The position numbers and the translations under genes are program-made. DNA of 64,000 nucleotides. Origin: Pleodorina starrii. Lineage: Eukaryota; Chlorophyta; Chlorophyceae; Chlamydomonadales; Volvocaceae. Positions within the stretch are counted from its first letter, which is position 1. Every line of letters begins with the position of its first letter. Shown one piece after another: positions 24,601-36,998 of the stretch. The notes under the pieces were generated by a model. The model saw only the letters and a program-made list of their open reading frames with translations, had not been told where the DNA came from and ran no database searches. The stretch covers positions 1,859,001-1,923,000 of the forward strand of contig BRXU01000015.1 of the NCBI GenBank assembly GCA_030267565.1. Direction: 5' to 3'.

Positions 24601-24994
24601 GCGATCTGGGGCGGCTGTGACGCCGCGGCGCCCCGCCGCCGCAGCTGCTGCATCAGCTCCGCCACAGCTGCCGGCACCGCAGATGCCACATCTGCCGCAG
24701 CACCACCGCCGCTGCGGGCCACCCCCTCCGCGGAAGCGTCGCCTCCGACAGCTTTTGGTGCTGGCGCCTGCAGGTTCGCAAGATCCGCTGGCTAGTCGTA
24801 TTCGGTACATGGCCTTTGCTATGCCTCATATTACGCACCCGAGCTTGCTGGAGGCGCTCCGCTGGGGAGGATGTCTCGGGTCGTGCAGAACCTATAAAGG
24901 AGGCCCTCGCGGGCCGCCACTTTACGTGCAGGTGTTCCTGGTGTACAGCTATCCGATGTCCACGCTGCGATGTGAACGTGCGCTGGTGTAACAT
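21669..24994 (-). CDS. GNAT-family N-acetyltransferase, probably organellar
   Basis: Six exons on the minus strand: 24994-24839, 24767-24502, 24259-24185, 23530-23350, 22731-22543 and 22226-21669. All are GT-AG with matching phases, totalling 1,425 nt (474 aa plus stop). The acetyl-CoA-binding motif A, QGRGLGSALL, lies in exon 5 after MYVSVMAVAP. It is followed by the family's C-terminal pattern (IEATSPRNRALYERFGF) and, in exon 6, YTYVLSRPP. Exon 2 holds a typical GNAT first helix (AAFEDDPSTTYF). The N-terminal 52 residues are Arg/Ser/His-rich and poor in acids, suggesting a chloroplast or mitochondrial transit peptide. An unusual C-terminal extension of about 150 aa is low complexity (Arg/Gln-rich, then Gly/Asp/Ser). 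GNAT enzymes transfer acetyl from acetyl-CoA to an amine; the substrate here is unknown. Confidence 0.82.
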
Positions 24995-26026
24995 AGTAGC
25001 GATGGCCGTGGCCAAGGAATGGCGAAAGCCTTACATATAACAAATTTTCGTCCAACAATTAAATGAATTGAGTACATATGTCTGTATGAAAACGTTCGGG
25101 GCGAAGCGGTCAACTTTAAATTCCGTTAAAAAAAACGACCACCACCGGTAACGGTTGCAGCTTGCGCACGTAGTTCCTCGGCCCGGTCATGGCGCGGGCT
25201 GTAGATGTGCCCTATGACTTTGATACGTGGCAATACGTATTTTCTGGCGCGTATGTGAAGGCCAGAGCCGAGGGAAACGCTCGGCAGTGGGCATGCAGTC
25301 GGCAGGTGTTGATGGCTTCCTTGCGCGCTGCACCCGCTATAGGGAGCCGCATTGAGCACGTCAAAGCGCATACGAGGTAAGTGACAGTGTAGTCGAATGT
25401 CCTAGGATAGATGATGTTAACTGGGGCTCAGCCCGACCTCCGAAACCCGCGCCTGAATCGATTCAGCGGACAGCGGCCATGGACAAACCCGTCCGACACG
25501 TCACCAGAAATCCGAGGCGATGGCCATGCCGATGAATCATGATGCAGCAGACCCCGAAGGACGGTCAGCGCTTACGCCAGGCTGGAAAACGTGAGGCAGC
25601 TGGAAAACGTGAGGCGGCTGCTGCAATGGCCACCAGCCACCGTCCCCCTGGTGGACCCTAGTAGACTTCACCCACTCCCGTAAATAAGTCAATCCCCGCC
25701 CCGTAGCGCACCCTTGCATAATGATCGCTGCCCAATACTGCGAATTCCTCCGGCACACTCCGGCACCCTGGTACAACGGTGCCACTCAAAGCGACAGGGC
25801 TGGCAGAACACGGAACGCCTACTGGACATGACAAATCAGCAACGCAAGCCGACAGCAGCAGCGCAGCAGCCGACGCTTCTTGCAAAGTAACTGCATTTTG
25901 GTTTACATTCATGCTTTACGTGCAGGCCTTATGCACGCGCGCTCAACCGGGCGCCAATGCCACAGCCGATCGACACGGTGCGCCCTCAGTCAAAAACTGT
26001 CGAAACGGGGAGAGCGGTGGCCGGAC
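24995..26026. other. Intergenic
   Basis: No gene supported. A short tandem repeat, GGCTGGAAAACGTGAGGC, lies at about 25578-25617. It presumably includes the promoter of the acetyltransferase gene. Confidence 0.4.
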
Positions 26027-27013
26027 AAGGGGTTGGTTTCGGCTTCCTTGAAGCCGGAAAAAGGGCGGGGCCCCGTTCAATCCGTACGGTTTAAGTTGAG
26101 TGCTAGGGCGGCGAGGGCGTGAAGTGTGAGAGTGTCGACATTACTGCTGATATCCGAAATGCCTGCGGCTTCAGCAATCCGCCCCATGTATAGCATCGTG
26201 CTCCGTCTCGGCACTGTGCAACTCTTCCCGCGAGCGCATTGCTTGGCTTAAGTAGCTTGACAGTAGACATACATGGAGCGTATCATTCACATATCGCGCA
26301 GGCTGACTTGCAAATAGAAGGACAGCGGAACTGTTTGCGAGGGTCACGACGACGTGCACTTGCCGCCGACGAGAGTGCACAGGCTTCACTACCAAGGTAT
26401 CCGCCGTATCGTAGAGCAGGCTTCACAACTTTAACATTAGGACAGGGACTGTAGAAGTCCCCTAGGTTGCCGACTGCACTTGTTGGGCGGCCCGCAGAAG
26501 ACCGCCGCGTCGTGCGTCGGGTGCAATTTGTCGCTTGGCGTCCGACAACCAGCAGTTCGCCCCTAATGGTTTGTCCCATGCAACCTTTGTTGTTATAGTA
26601 ATATGCGTCAAGTCGGTCGGACCGGCAAGCAGAGCTGCTGTGGTGTGTTCGCGGGAAGAATGTTCGCAATGCAAACTTAGTTGGTCGCCGAAACGAAGAT
26701 TCATTTCACGCCGTCATGTCAGAAATCCACTTTGAGGAACTATGAATCTTCTGGAATTAATTATAGGCCGAGAGGCCTTGGTTTGACCTTGGCCTCGGTC
26801 CATGGAGACTGCCAAACTGGTTTTTACTCGTGCGATGTTGGGTTTCTATAATAAATTTACCGTGCAATAAAGAATGTAATTTTTTACTTGTGCAGCCTTT
26901 CCGTTGGCCGAGATTCTGCACTTTGGTTAGGACACCACAGTCCACAGTCCACACGGACATGGGCAATCCTACAGGGCGGGGCCCCCCCGGGCGCTTCGCG
27001 CTGGGGCCCCGCC
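26027..27013 (+). repeat. Interspersed repeat with GGGCGGGGCCCC termini, copy 1
   Basis: About 0.99 kb. It is homologous over most of its length to 45169-46383, which is in the opposite orientation. One end carries a small hairpin (CGGCTTCCTTGAAGCCG) and then AAAAAGGGCGGGGCCCC. The other ends in its reverse complement, GGGGCCCCGCCCAAAAA, preceded by a GCGCTTCGCGC palindrome. These act like short terminal inverted repeats. No open frame of useful length was seen, so a non-autonomous DNA transposon is the likeliest explanation. Confidence 0.65.
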
Positions 27014-28207
27014 CAAAAAGCCATGCCGATAGGTGCCGATCGAAGCCTATCGAAGCTATCAAACGCACATTGAGGTGGGCGCCCGCGGATGCTTGATAAT
27101 TGAGGACCCTTGGGTCAAATCTGCGAGAGCCCGGTGCCGCTCCATCGCCCGGCCCGGCCCGGCGCCTCTGCCCGACCTGGCTCGTCTGATGACATACCTT
27201 GCCAGGTTCAACTTCCACAGGAAAGCAACGCCTCATAGCTTGCAAGCAGGTAGAGATCTATTGTTACTTAACTTTCTCAAAGACATCCCATTATAACCAC
27301 GACACATGACGAAGCGGCTTGGTTCACCCGACCAACGGTGGCCTACCTAGCAGTTAGTACGGTAGGTTAGCACCTAGCAGCCTAGCTGCCCAACTTGGCC
27401 TCCACGTTATTTCTTTTCCTTGAGTTCAGGAAGGTATCTCCAGCATTACGGACTATGAATCTCTAGGATAACCTGAACCCAGCCGCTCGATATAGACAAT
27501 ATACGGAACATTTGGAGTAAACGGCGCGGGCCCGGCCAACCTGATACCGGTACATACAGAACCACGCTCCGAGGGCCTAGCTTTGCAGCCTACGGGCGGT
27601 CAAGCACGCAAGCTGCCACGAACGGCTTGTACTGTACGAGGGTTAAATCTATAAAATACGGCGTTTTTTTGTGTCGACCCTGAGAATCGCCCTGGGGACG
27701 GTGATGGTACTAGGACCAGTGACAATCGCCTGGCCGAGGGTGTTTTGTATATTTGCGCCGCGCTCTGTAGAAAGGCTCCATTCGTGAGCTGAGCTGTTCG
27801 GTCCAATACTGAACGAACTCGGGCGCACTCTCAAACGCGAACTTGCTCTATTGAGGGTATGCGTGAGATTATTTACGACTCGTTGTAGGCTCTCCAGAAT
27901 TTCTTTGACACTGCAGGCTGGCTTATTCCGCTCTGCTTGTTCACAGTTATTGCTGACCTCCGTCCACCGAGCAAGTATGCCGCTCGAGTCGGACTTCCCA
28001 TCTACACATCTACTTACCATCATAAAACCTGAATAAACATTGCGCGGTGGGCCTACGAGCAGTTACACTGACGCGGCGTGGAGCGGAGGCTGGGCGCTTA
28101 CCAGCATTTGGCCAAACCATGGGCGTATGTGTCTCGAGACATTCAGAGGAGAGCGAACTTGCGAAGCAGGTGCGTCGCCGTGCTCTTGGCAACTCCTGCC
28201 AGACAGA
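27014..28207. other. Intergenic
   Basis: No gene, repeat or RNA structure recognised. A first exon of the downstream kinase could lie here, but no candidate could be phased. Confidence 0.35.
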
Positions 28208-28394
28208 CCAGGTGTTACGTATAGAATTCTGTACGTAACAGGACATCCTCCTTCCTATACTATACTTACTGTCCTCAGTGCACTACTACGCCCTGATAAT
28301 TGGTTCGAGACCCGTGCACTGAGGACAGTAAGTATAGTATAGGAAGGAGGATGTCCTGTTACGTACAGGATTCTATACCGTACGTAACACCAGG
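28208..28394. repeat. Near-perfect hairpin, arms about 76 and 81 nt
   Basis: Left arm 28208-28283 (starting CCAGGTGTTACGT, ending CAGTGCAC) pairs with right arm 28314-28394 (GTGCACTG...AACACCAGG) across a 30-nt loop, with only a few mismatches and indels near the outer end. The core GGACATCCTCCTTCCTATAC is perfectly complementary. Candidate small-RNA precursor or tiny foldback element. Confidence 0.8.
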
Positions 28395-28954
28395 CCTGAG
28401 GCCTCACCGTCGCGCACGTCAGACCAGCCCCAGCCCGCGTCCAGGACCCATTTCCCTCCAACGCGGCGGACCGCTGGTCCTGCCTGCATACGCGTCAATC
28501 TCCGAGTGCTTACCGCAGCCCTAGTCCTCGGCACCCGGGGCCGCGAAGCGCAGCGCGCCACAACAGCAGCGAGCGAAACATCCGCCCTCCTCCCTCCTCC
28601 CCGCACACGCTGTGGCAACCGTGGTCAGCGGTGCAGAGCCGCGCAAATGAACACACACATTCACATCCCTTTCCCCACCAGAATCCAAAGTACCGTAAAC
28701 TCCTCGACCTGCAGGGGGCTGCAGCCCCATCCGTTAAACACCTGGCCGCCCTACACAGCCGCCTCGCAGCCTCCCCCGCCCCGCCCCCTGCCTCCCCGTA
28801 CTCCCCAGTCGGCATGACATTCCCGCCGTTCCCGCGCGCGAGGATGTCATGTCATGCCGACTGGGGAGTAACACCGCGCGCGGGAACGGCGCGGGTGCGG
28901 TGTGCGGTGAACCCCTCGCCGTGAACCGACTCCTCATTCTATTTCTTGCTCCAG
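28395..28954. other. Region just upstream of the first recognised kinase exon
   Basis: It contains a second, smaller inverted repeat: CCCCAGTCGGCATGACAT near 28804-28821 and its complement near 28850-28867, followed by GC-rich complementary pieces. An N-terminal exon or 5' UTR of the kinase gene is expected here or further upstream but was not resolved. Confidence 0.4.
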
Positions 28955-31900
28955 GTCCTGGGCGCCACCAAGGCCGACGCCAAGACGGTTCGGCGGCTGT
29001 CGGCTCTCGGCTTTGCGGAGGGCGAGGTGTGGGTCACCCGCCAGACGTCTGACATACGAAAGGTGATACCGGGGCCGCATACCGATGCGGCTTGCGGGTC
29101 CTAACCTAGCAAGGACAGGTGGACTGGCGCGGGGCCGCTGGGCCTTGGGAGGGCGCGATCCCAGGGCGGCCGACACTCGCGGAACGCCAGGGGGTGGGTG
29201 GGAGAAGGAGGGGCCACCACGGTCCACCCGTGCGGCGCTGCGGTGCGGCCCGGCGCCTGAGAGCTGGGGCCTGAGGGGCGTGGGAGGTCGAGGTCGGGTC
29301 GAGGACGGAGGTGGGGAGAGCCGGAACGGAGGTTGGGGCTGGACTGGGGGAGCCTGGGCTTGGGCCCTTGGGTTCTTGGGTTCTGGGGCTGTTGGGCTGT
29401 TGGCCCTTGGGGGGAACGGGGTTGAGTATGAGGTGCTCTGGCCGCTGGCTGCTGCCTTCCGGGAGGGGAAGTAGTTAAGATACCGCAGCGGAGGGACGGA
29501 GACGGCGTCAGCGGGAGGGAGGAGCTGGCGGCGCGTCAGGGAGCGCCGCGCGCCCTCCTGACTGATGGCTGGCTCGATGGACGGATGGATGGATGGACCC
29601 ACGCGCGTATGCGCATTGTCAAGAGAGGCGCCGTGGAAGGGGGCCGAGGCGGAAGATGCCCGCCTGCCCTCCCGCTAGATCCGCCCGCCCAGCCGCGCGC
29701 GGGGCGGCAGCCGACGGCGCCCTCCTGCGAAGCCGGGATGGGGGCGGCGATGGGGGCGCCTGCCCGCAGCCACGCGAGCGTGGTGGGAGGCGCAGCCTGT
29801 GCCACCCCTGCTCGTCTTTCTCCCCTCCCCACACGAGCTTGGGCACCCCGCACTGCCCACACGCCCACGTTGCCCCCCGGGCTGCTGGGGGCCGGCGGCC
29901 GCCTGCATCCCTCTCGCGCCGCCCTTCCGGCGGCCCCGCAACCCGCAATCCACAACTGCACAGCCAATGCAACCCACAACCGTCATCGCAACCGTCGTCG
30001 CAACCGTCATGCGTCCCGTGGTCGTTGGCCGTTCGTCCCTCAGGTTTACAAGTTTGGGCCCCAGATCAACAAGGGCCAGTTCGGCACCATTCATGTGGTC
30101 ACGGACGCGGCGGGCGAAAAGTTTGCCTGCAAGCAGATCAGCAAGCGCAATCTGGCGGGGACGGCATCCATACGGGATGTACGGCGGGAGATTGAGGTCA
30201 TGCACCACCTGCGCGGGTACGGCAAGGTGTACGATAGAACGGCGACGGGATGGTGTGGGGTCAGTAGGGACAGCGACGGGTGCCCCTGGGGAGTCTCGTG
30301 CTTCGGACGGCGGGGGCGCGCCTTCCTCCCCGTTTGCTTCGCCAGCCTCGATTGGTTAGAAGGATGTCGTTTTTTACGTTAACGATAACTTGTTAGTCTC
30401 AACCGTCAACTGCAAACCGTCAACCGCAGGCACCCCAACGTCATTACCTTCCATGGCGCCTTTGAGGACGCCAACGACGTCTACATGGTCATGGAGCTGT
30501 GTACGGGTGAGGTGGTTGGTGGTTGGTGGTTGGACCGTTGAAACGGTCGCAGAGTACGGACTGCCCGAACTCCCCCCGCACGCACTCCCATGATTCGCCG
30601 CGATCCGCGATCCCCATCCCCTGCTTTTGATTTGCTTTAGGTACTGCACGCCGCTGATGTCTGTCGTACTGCCACTCCCCTCGCCCCGCCGGCTGGTTGC
30701 TGCACCCAAATCCAACGACTCCCCTCGACCCCATATCTTCTTACATCAGCACCGATGTCGACGCCCCCTCACCACACACACGCAGATACACGCACACGCA
30801 CATACATTTAAGTACCCCACGCCCACGGCTGTAATACTCCAGCCCACCCAGCATCCACTCGCCCACCTACCCACCTCACCTCACTCGCCGCCAGGAGGCG
30901 ACCTGTTTGAGCGCATCGAAAAGATAACCACCATAACGGAACGCGCCGCCGCGTCGCTGTTCCGGGAGCTCGTGGAGACGGTGTCGTACTGCCACACGCT
31001 GGGTGTCGTACACCGTGACCTCAAGGTGCGGCTGGCTCGTCCCACATCCACGGCCCGAGAACTGTCCCGTCCCGCTCCCATCCCGGCCTCCCACCTGGTC
31101 CCTCGCCTCCGCCAACGCCCCCCTTGGTCGCTTGGTGCCCCTTCCCCCCCTCCTTCGTCAATCAATCAGCCAGCGGCATCAACCAGCGCGTTTCCCCCTC
31201 CTTTGGTGGTAGGTGGAGCTCAATAAACAGCCAAGGAAAAAATCAGTACCAGCGTCTTTCCCCCTTCCCTCCCTCCCTCCCTCCCTCCCTGCCTGTAGCC
31301 CGAGAACTTCCTCATCACGGACCGCGGCCCCAACTCGCGAATCAAGCTGGCGGACTTTGGACTCAGCTGCTTCTGGAGCGAGGCCCAGGGCCAGGTGGGT
31401 CAGGCGGACCAGGAGCTGCTGCACGACGTGGTGGGCAGCGCGTACTACATGGCACCGGAGGTTGTACGGCGGTCGTACGGCGCCTCGTGCGACACGTGGT
31501 CCCTCGGCGTCATCCTGCACATCCTGCTGAGCGGCTCTCCGCCCTTCACCGGATCCAGCGATGCGGACATCCTGAGGGCGGTGCGGACGCAGGTGGGTGG
31601 CTGGGTGGCTGACTGGCTGACTGGCTGGGTGGGTGGCTGGGTGGGTGGGTGGCTAGTTGGGTGGCTGGGTCGCTAGCTGGGTGGGTGGCTGGGTGGCTAG
31701 CCCGTTCGCCTGCCCTCCTCCCCCTCTGCACCTCTGCGCCTCTCCCCCCCCTCCTCCAACGTCAGCTCAGTGCCTTCTCTGCGCTCCTCAATTCGCCTTT
31801 CCCGCCCCAATTCCGCGGGTTATCCTGTCTTAGTGTCTGATTGTGTCAACAACCCGCAGTACATAGCATCGCAGTGCAGTGCACTCAAAACAACCAGCCT

Positions 31901-34900
31901 CCCTTGCTCCCTTGACCTCGCCCCCCTCCTTCCCACACCCCTCTCCTTCCCACCTCCCCAGAAGGTGGCCCTCACGTCACCTCCCTGGCCCTCCATCTCC
32001 CGCCACGCCCGCCATCTGGTGTCCAAGATGCTGGAGAAGGACCCCGACAAACGGATTCGGCTGGAACAGGTGACAAGTGACCGAGTGGTGGGGGGGGGCG
32101 GGGGCGGAGGAGGCGAAGGGGAGGGGGAGGGAGAGGGGAAGAGGGCTGGTAGCACTGGACGAGCGAGCCACAACCGACGGAGTGGCGCTGCCCCCCAGCC
32201 TGCCAGCGTCTCCGCCGCTCCGCCCCGACACTCTCACTCCCTCACCACCAACCATCCCCTACGGCCTCCCTCCCTCCCTCCCTCCCTCCCTCCTTCCCTC
32301 CGCTCCACCGCCGAGGTATCTTCTTTATGACCCTCCCTCCCGCACCCCTCCCTCCCCCACCGCCCTCCCCCGCGCCTTCTTTCTTGTGGTGTTCTTCCTA
32401 GGTTCTGTCTCACCCCTGGCTGCGACCCGACGGCACGGCGACCCCCCGGGCGCTGCAAGGTGGGCGCGGGGCCGGGGGCGGGGGCCCCGGCCGGCATGTG
32501 TTGCTAGGCGGGGCGGGGGGGGGGGGAGGTGGCGCGAGACAAGTGGGTCTTTCAGTCAGCCACTGTCTCAGCGTCCGCCTGGGCCGACACCGGTATTCGT
32601 ATTCCTAGCGAGCCTGCGCCGGGATGGCGAACGAAAACCCTCTCGGGACGTCGAAGGGCGACTCGGAAGCGGACTGGGAAACGTGCCCCTCCTCGGCTCG
32701 GCTCGGCTCTTTACACGTTATGGGCAAACCCTGCAGCCGCGCTTCCCTGCCCATCTCCCGTTCCCTCACCCCGGCCCACACCGCCTCCTCTCCCCCCCCT
32801 GTACCCTCACTCTCACCACCCTAGGCCCCCACCCTAAGGCCCCCCACCCTGGCCCGCTGCCCCTCCTTCAGGCGGTCTGCGTGACCGCATCAGCCAGTTC
32901 CGGACGCTCAACACGTTCAAGCGGGAGGCCCGGAGGGTGCTGGCGGCGGCACTGCCCCCCGAGGAGGTGTCGGTGAGCGTGCGCGAGGTCCAGGGAGGGA
33001 GGGAGGGAGGGAGGGAGGCAGGGAGGGAGCCACATGCGCGTGTCCGTTGATCATCGTGTCCATCCCGCGCGTCGCGGGCACCTCCGCCTCCTCCTCCTCC
33101 TCCCTATCCCTCCTCCTCCTGCCCCCCCTGCTCCCTGGAGCAACCCTATCCCCGCGCCCCCCCTCGTTGCTGAAACCACATCCCAATGCCGAATGTCACC
33201 CTAAGAATGTGAACCTCGCTGGCCGTATCCGTCCGGTGTTCGTCTGCGGTATCTCCATTCCTAACCCCCCGGCGCCCTTCCCCTTCCTCTCCTGCACCCG
33301 CCCCCGCACCCTCAGGGCCTGAAGCTGCTGTTTGAGGCGCTGGATGCGGATCACGACGGGCGGCTGTCGCTGGAGGAGCTGCGGGAGGGGCTGGCGCAGC
33401 GGGGGGAGCAGATGGAGGGTGAGGAGGGGGGTGGGGGGGGTTGGGGGGATGGAGGTTGGGGCTTGGGGGGAGGAGGCAAGGACTCGGGAGGGGCGGAAGC
33501 GGACGGGGAGGGAGGGCGGAGGGCTTCTGTTGAAGTGGAACCCCGAAGTAATGCGTAATCACAAGGCTTGCCTGTTACCTTGTCCATACCGGAAGAGCTG
33601 CTGCCATCGTGTCGCCGTCGGGGGGAGAGGTGTATACCCCGGGGAGGGAGGGGGGTCATGGACTGGCCGGGGTGACGTGGCGGGGTGCACCCGGGGCCAA
33701 CAAGCGGTGGTCTGGGATCTGGGGTCGGGTCGGGTCGGGTTTCTTAGGGTTCCGTGGGCGCTGCATCTCTAGGTGCGCTCCTTCGCTTTGCCGTCAACAA
33801 CTCCTGAAGTGTACTGACCGTTGCCCCGCCCCGCCCCGCCCCCTTGCATTGCCTCTCTCCCACCGCGTGCCCTCCCCCCCCCGCGTCGCCCGGCGCCGGC
33901 CCCTTTCCGGTTGCCGTACCAACACCTCCCGGTATGCCGTACAATCTGCACCTGTACCGTACGGCAGATGCTGATCTCCGGGCACTGCTCAAGGCGGCTG
34001 ATCTCAACCGCGACGGCTTCATCGTGAGTCCCCAGTGGGCACGTGTCGGGTGGGAGGGAAGGGGGCCGCGTGTGTGTGCTGCACTGCGGGAGGGGCACCT
34101 AGCAGCCTTCGGAGCCCCACAGCCCCACAGCCCCTCCCACCCCTCCTCCCTCCCAAAATGGGACGGAGCGCAATACGGCGGCGGCGTAACCACCACCACC
34201 ACCACCACCACCACCACCACCACCACCACGACGACGACGGCGTGCCTCCCCACCCCCCAAACCCCAACACACACACACACACACACGCGCGCGCACACAC
34301 GCACCAGAACCCTCCCTCCCTCCCTGCCGCCTTCCCTTTATTGCGTCGTCCTTGACGCGCTGTCCTCTTCCTTCCCCGTCGTCCTTCCCCTGCCCCCTTG
34401 GCCCCCTGCCTCCTTGGACCCCCGGGGTCCCTGCGCCATTCCCCCGACCTCCACCCCCCCACCCCCACCCCCCACCAGGACTATCGCGAGTTTGTTGCAG
34501 CGACCTACACCCTGAGCCGCATGCAGCGCCACGCGGTGCTGCTAAAGGCGTTCCGCCACTTCGACCTGGACGGGGACGGATACATCACACGGTGCGACCC
34601 GGGGAGGGAGGGAGGGCGTCGAAAAGGAGGGGAATCCGGGGAGGGAAGTGAGGAGGGAAAGAGCTCGTGGGAGTTGGGAGTAAGGGGGCCCCCTGGCTGG
34701 TTTTGCGCGGCCCCCATGTCTCCGTCTGTCAGCTCTTGCCCCTGCACGGACTGCCCTACCTTGCCCTCCTCCCCTCTATCTCCTCTCTCCCCTCCGCGCC
34801 TCCGTCCCTGCGTTGCCATACCTTGCTTCACAACCCCCATCCCATCCCTCAATCCTCCCTCGGTCCTCCCTCGACCCTCCCCTTCCCTCGGTCCTCCCCT

Positions 34901-36622
34901 CGGTCCTCCCCTCGGTCCCACTCCAGGGAGGAGCTCTCCTCCGTCCTCGCCTCCGTGCCCCTCCCCTCCCCCACCACCGGCCCCACCGCCGGCCCCATCA
35001 CCACCACCAGCGGCGGCGGCGGCGGCGGCGGTGCTCCGCCCCAGCTGCCGCTGCTGCTGCCCCCCCATCAGGAGAGCGTGTCGCAGCTACTTGCGGAGGC
35101 CGACCTGGACTCGGACGGCCGAGTGGACTACCGGGAGTTTTGCGCAATGGTACTGGCGGCGGAGGGGAGTAGCGGAGGCGGAGGCGGAGGCGGAGGCGGA
35201 GGCGGAGGCGGAGGCGGAGGCGGAGGCGGAGGCGGAGGCGGAGGCGGAGGCGGAGGCGGAGGCGGAGGCGGAGGCGGAGGCGGAGGCGGAGGCGGAGGCG
35301 GAGGCGGAGGCGGAGGCGGAGGCGGAGGCGGAGGCGGAGGCGGAGGCGGAGGCGGAGGCGGAGGCGGAGGCGGAGGCGGAGGCGGAGGCGGAGGCGGAGG
35401 CGGAGGCGGAGGCGGAGGCGGAGGCGGAGGCGGAGGCGGAGGCGGAGGCGGAGGCGAGCAGGGGCCGCCAAAGGCGGTGACGGTGGCGGTGGCGGTGGCG
35501 GCGGAGGCGGCCGAAGACTTGGATCGGCAGGTGAGGGGGGAGAGGCGGAGGCGGTACGGCACAGGATGCAAGGTGGGGTGGAGCACGATGTGGCCGGGTG
35601 TGCATATCGCACGACAGGCCAACCGGGCTCGGCTCGCGCCCCCTTTTGCCTATCCACTTCATTCAATGGACTGGACGGGCAGCGTGTTGCTCTGCCGCGC
35701 AGAGGCCCCCGTTGGGAGTGTCTCACACTTCCGCTCTGGACCCCTCACCCATCCGGGAAACGCGCGGCATCGAACAAAGAAAGGTTGCTGGTTGATGGTG
35801 GTGGGAACGCCCCGATGGGCACCGATGGGCACGCGGTCCCGTTGACCGACCGGCGGGTTGACGGCTACGTGCCGCCCCAACCGCAAACCAACCAACAAAC
35901 CAACCCCGAGGCGGCGCTCTCCTCCTCCTCCTCCTCCTCCTCCTCCTCCTCCTCCTCCTCCTCCTCGCGCCCGTCTTGCGTAGATGGTGCAGCCAGCGGA
36001 CCTGCCCGGGATTGTGGACGAGGCGGTACCGCGCGGCACCGGCGTCGGCAGCAACAGCGGCGTCAAACGCCGCGACCAGCAGCACCCCGCAGATGACGAC
36101 GGCGGCGGCGGCGTCGCGGCGCGGAGCGCCCTCACCAACGCCGCCCGCGCATCCGTCGGGAGCACCAGCCGCGGCGGAGGCAGCATGCGGGTGACGGGCA
36201 ACGGCGCCGCCGGCGCCGCGGCGGCGGCGGCGGCCGCCGGCCGCCGGCCGTCGCAACCGAGCCCGGCGCTGGTGGTGGCGTCACCGGTGGCGCTGGCGCT
36301 GCCGCTGCAGGCTCGCGCCTCCGGCTCCGCCCACGGCGGACCGGTCAAGTCCGTCCTCGCTCCAGGGTGGGCCACGTTGCCCAACGCCGCGGATGTGTTG
36401 GTGGTGGCGGGACCCGTGGCGGCGGCGGGGTTCGGCGGCGGCAGCGGCAGCGGCAGCGACGACGATGAGGACGGCAGCGTGTCGGAGGACTCGGTGATGG
36501 TGATGTCGCGACGGGGGCCGACGGCGGCGGCGGCGCCGCCGTATATTCCGTCGGTGTACGGCGAGCCCAGTGTGCGCAACGGCGTGCCGCGGAGCGGCCT
36601 GGTGGTGGTTTCGGAGCGGTGA
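28955..36622 (+). CDS. Calcium-dependent protein kinase (CDPK), N-terminus incomplete
   Basis: Thirteen exons: 28955-29062, 30044-30216, 30430-30506, 30895-31025, 31299-31592, 31962-32069, 32402-32459, 32872-32972, 33316-33418, 33968-34023, 34479-34591, 34927-35530 and 35984-36622. All are GT-AG with matching phases (2,565 nt, 854 aa plus stop). The kinase domain shows GQFGT (glycine loop), FACKQ (catalytic Lys), HRDLKPENF, ADFGLS and MAPEV. A junction region (SQFRTLNTFKREARRVLAAAL) follows. Four canonical EF hands come next: DADHDGRLSLEE, DLNRDGFIDYRE, DLDGDGYITREE and DLDSDGRVDYRE. This is the CDPK order, so it should be a Ca2+-activated Ser/Thr kinase. Odd points are a 94-residue polyglycine after EF4, a long low-complexity tail ending GLVVVSER, and a Pro/Thr/Gly insert between EF3 and EF4. 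The true start, possibly with an acylation signal, lies upstream of 28955. Confidence 0.93.
31593..31700 (+). repeat. Intronic GGGTGGCT-type minisatellite
   Basis: Directly after the donor of the fifth recognised kinase exon, the intron is a degenerate array of GGGTGGCT, GACTGGCT and GGGTGGGT units. It is non-coding. Confidence 0.7.
34190..34292 (+). repeat. Intronic (ACC)n and (AC)n microsatellites
   Basis: An (ACC/CAC)n run (about 34190-34228) and an (AC)n/(GC)n run (about 34267-34299) lie in the kinase intron between 34024 and 34478. Confidence 0.75.
35174..35455 (+). repeat. Perfect (GGAGGC)47 hexanucleotide array, coding
   Basis: 282 bp of uninterrupted GGAGGC, in frame with the kinase exon 34927-35530, encoding 94 consecutive glycines (GGA GGC alternating). 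It follows GCGGCGGAGGGGAGTAGC and ends before GAGCAGGGGCCG. Its length makes it prone to slippage and to assembly collapse. Confidence 0.95.
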
Positions 36623-36967
36623 GCGGAGTGAGGCGGCGCGAGGCCTTAGGGAAGGCCAGCGAAGTGCCGCTGATGCGTGGCAGTGGTGTACGGCAGTGAT
36701 GGGTATGGTGTGTGGTGGTATGATGTGGAGGCGGCCGTAATGGCCGGCCGGGGGAATTTTGGGATGTGGTGTTTGATGTGTGTGTTTGTGTGTATTTATA
36801 TGTCAGTTACCACGTTGTGAAGCAGAGCACACGCCCAGGGCCGGCAGGTTACCGTATTGTGGGTCGGGTTTCGGCCGCCCGGCCCCAACTGACGGCCGCA
36901 GGTTGCTTTTGATCCCGGCGCCACCTCCCCGCCACATGCATGCGTGCGTGCGCCCGCGCGCTTTGCC

Positions 36968-36998
<31 letters not shown>

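Noticed and set aside
35174..35455. CRISPR-like or satellite array
   Set aside because: It is a pure 6-bp microsatellite without spacers, in frame within an exon.
34998..35726. Minus-strand frames of polyproline, (Ala-Ser)n or (Leu-Arg)n
   Set aside because: They are antisense readings of the GGAGGC array within a well-supported kinase exon.
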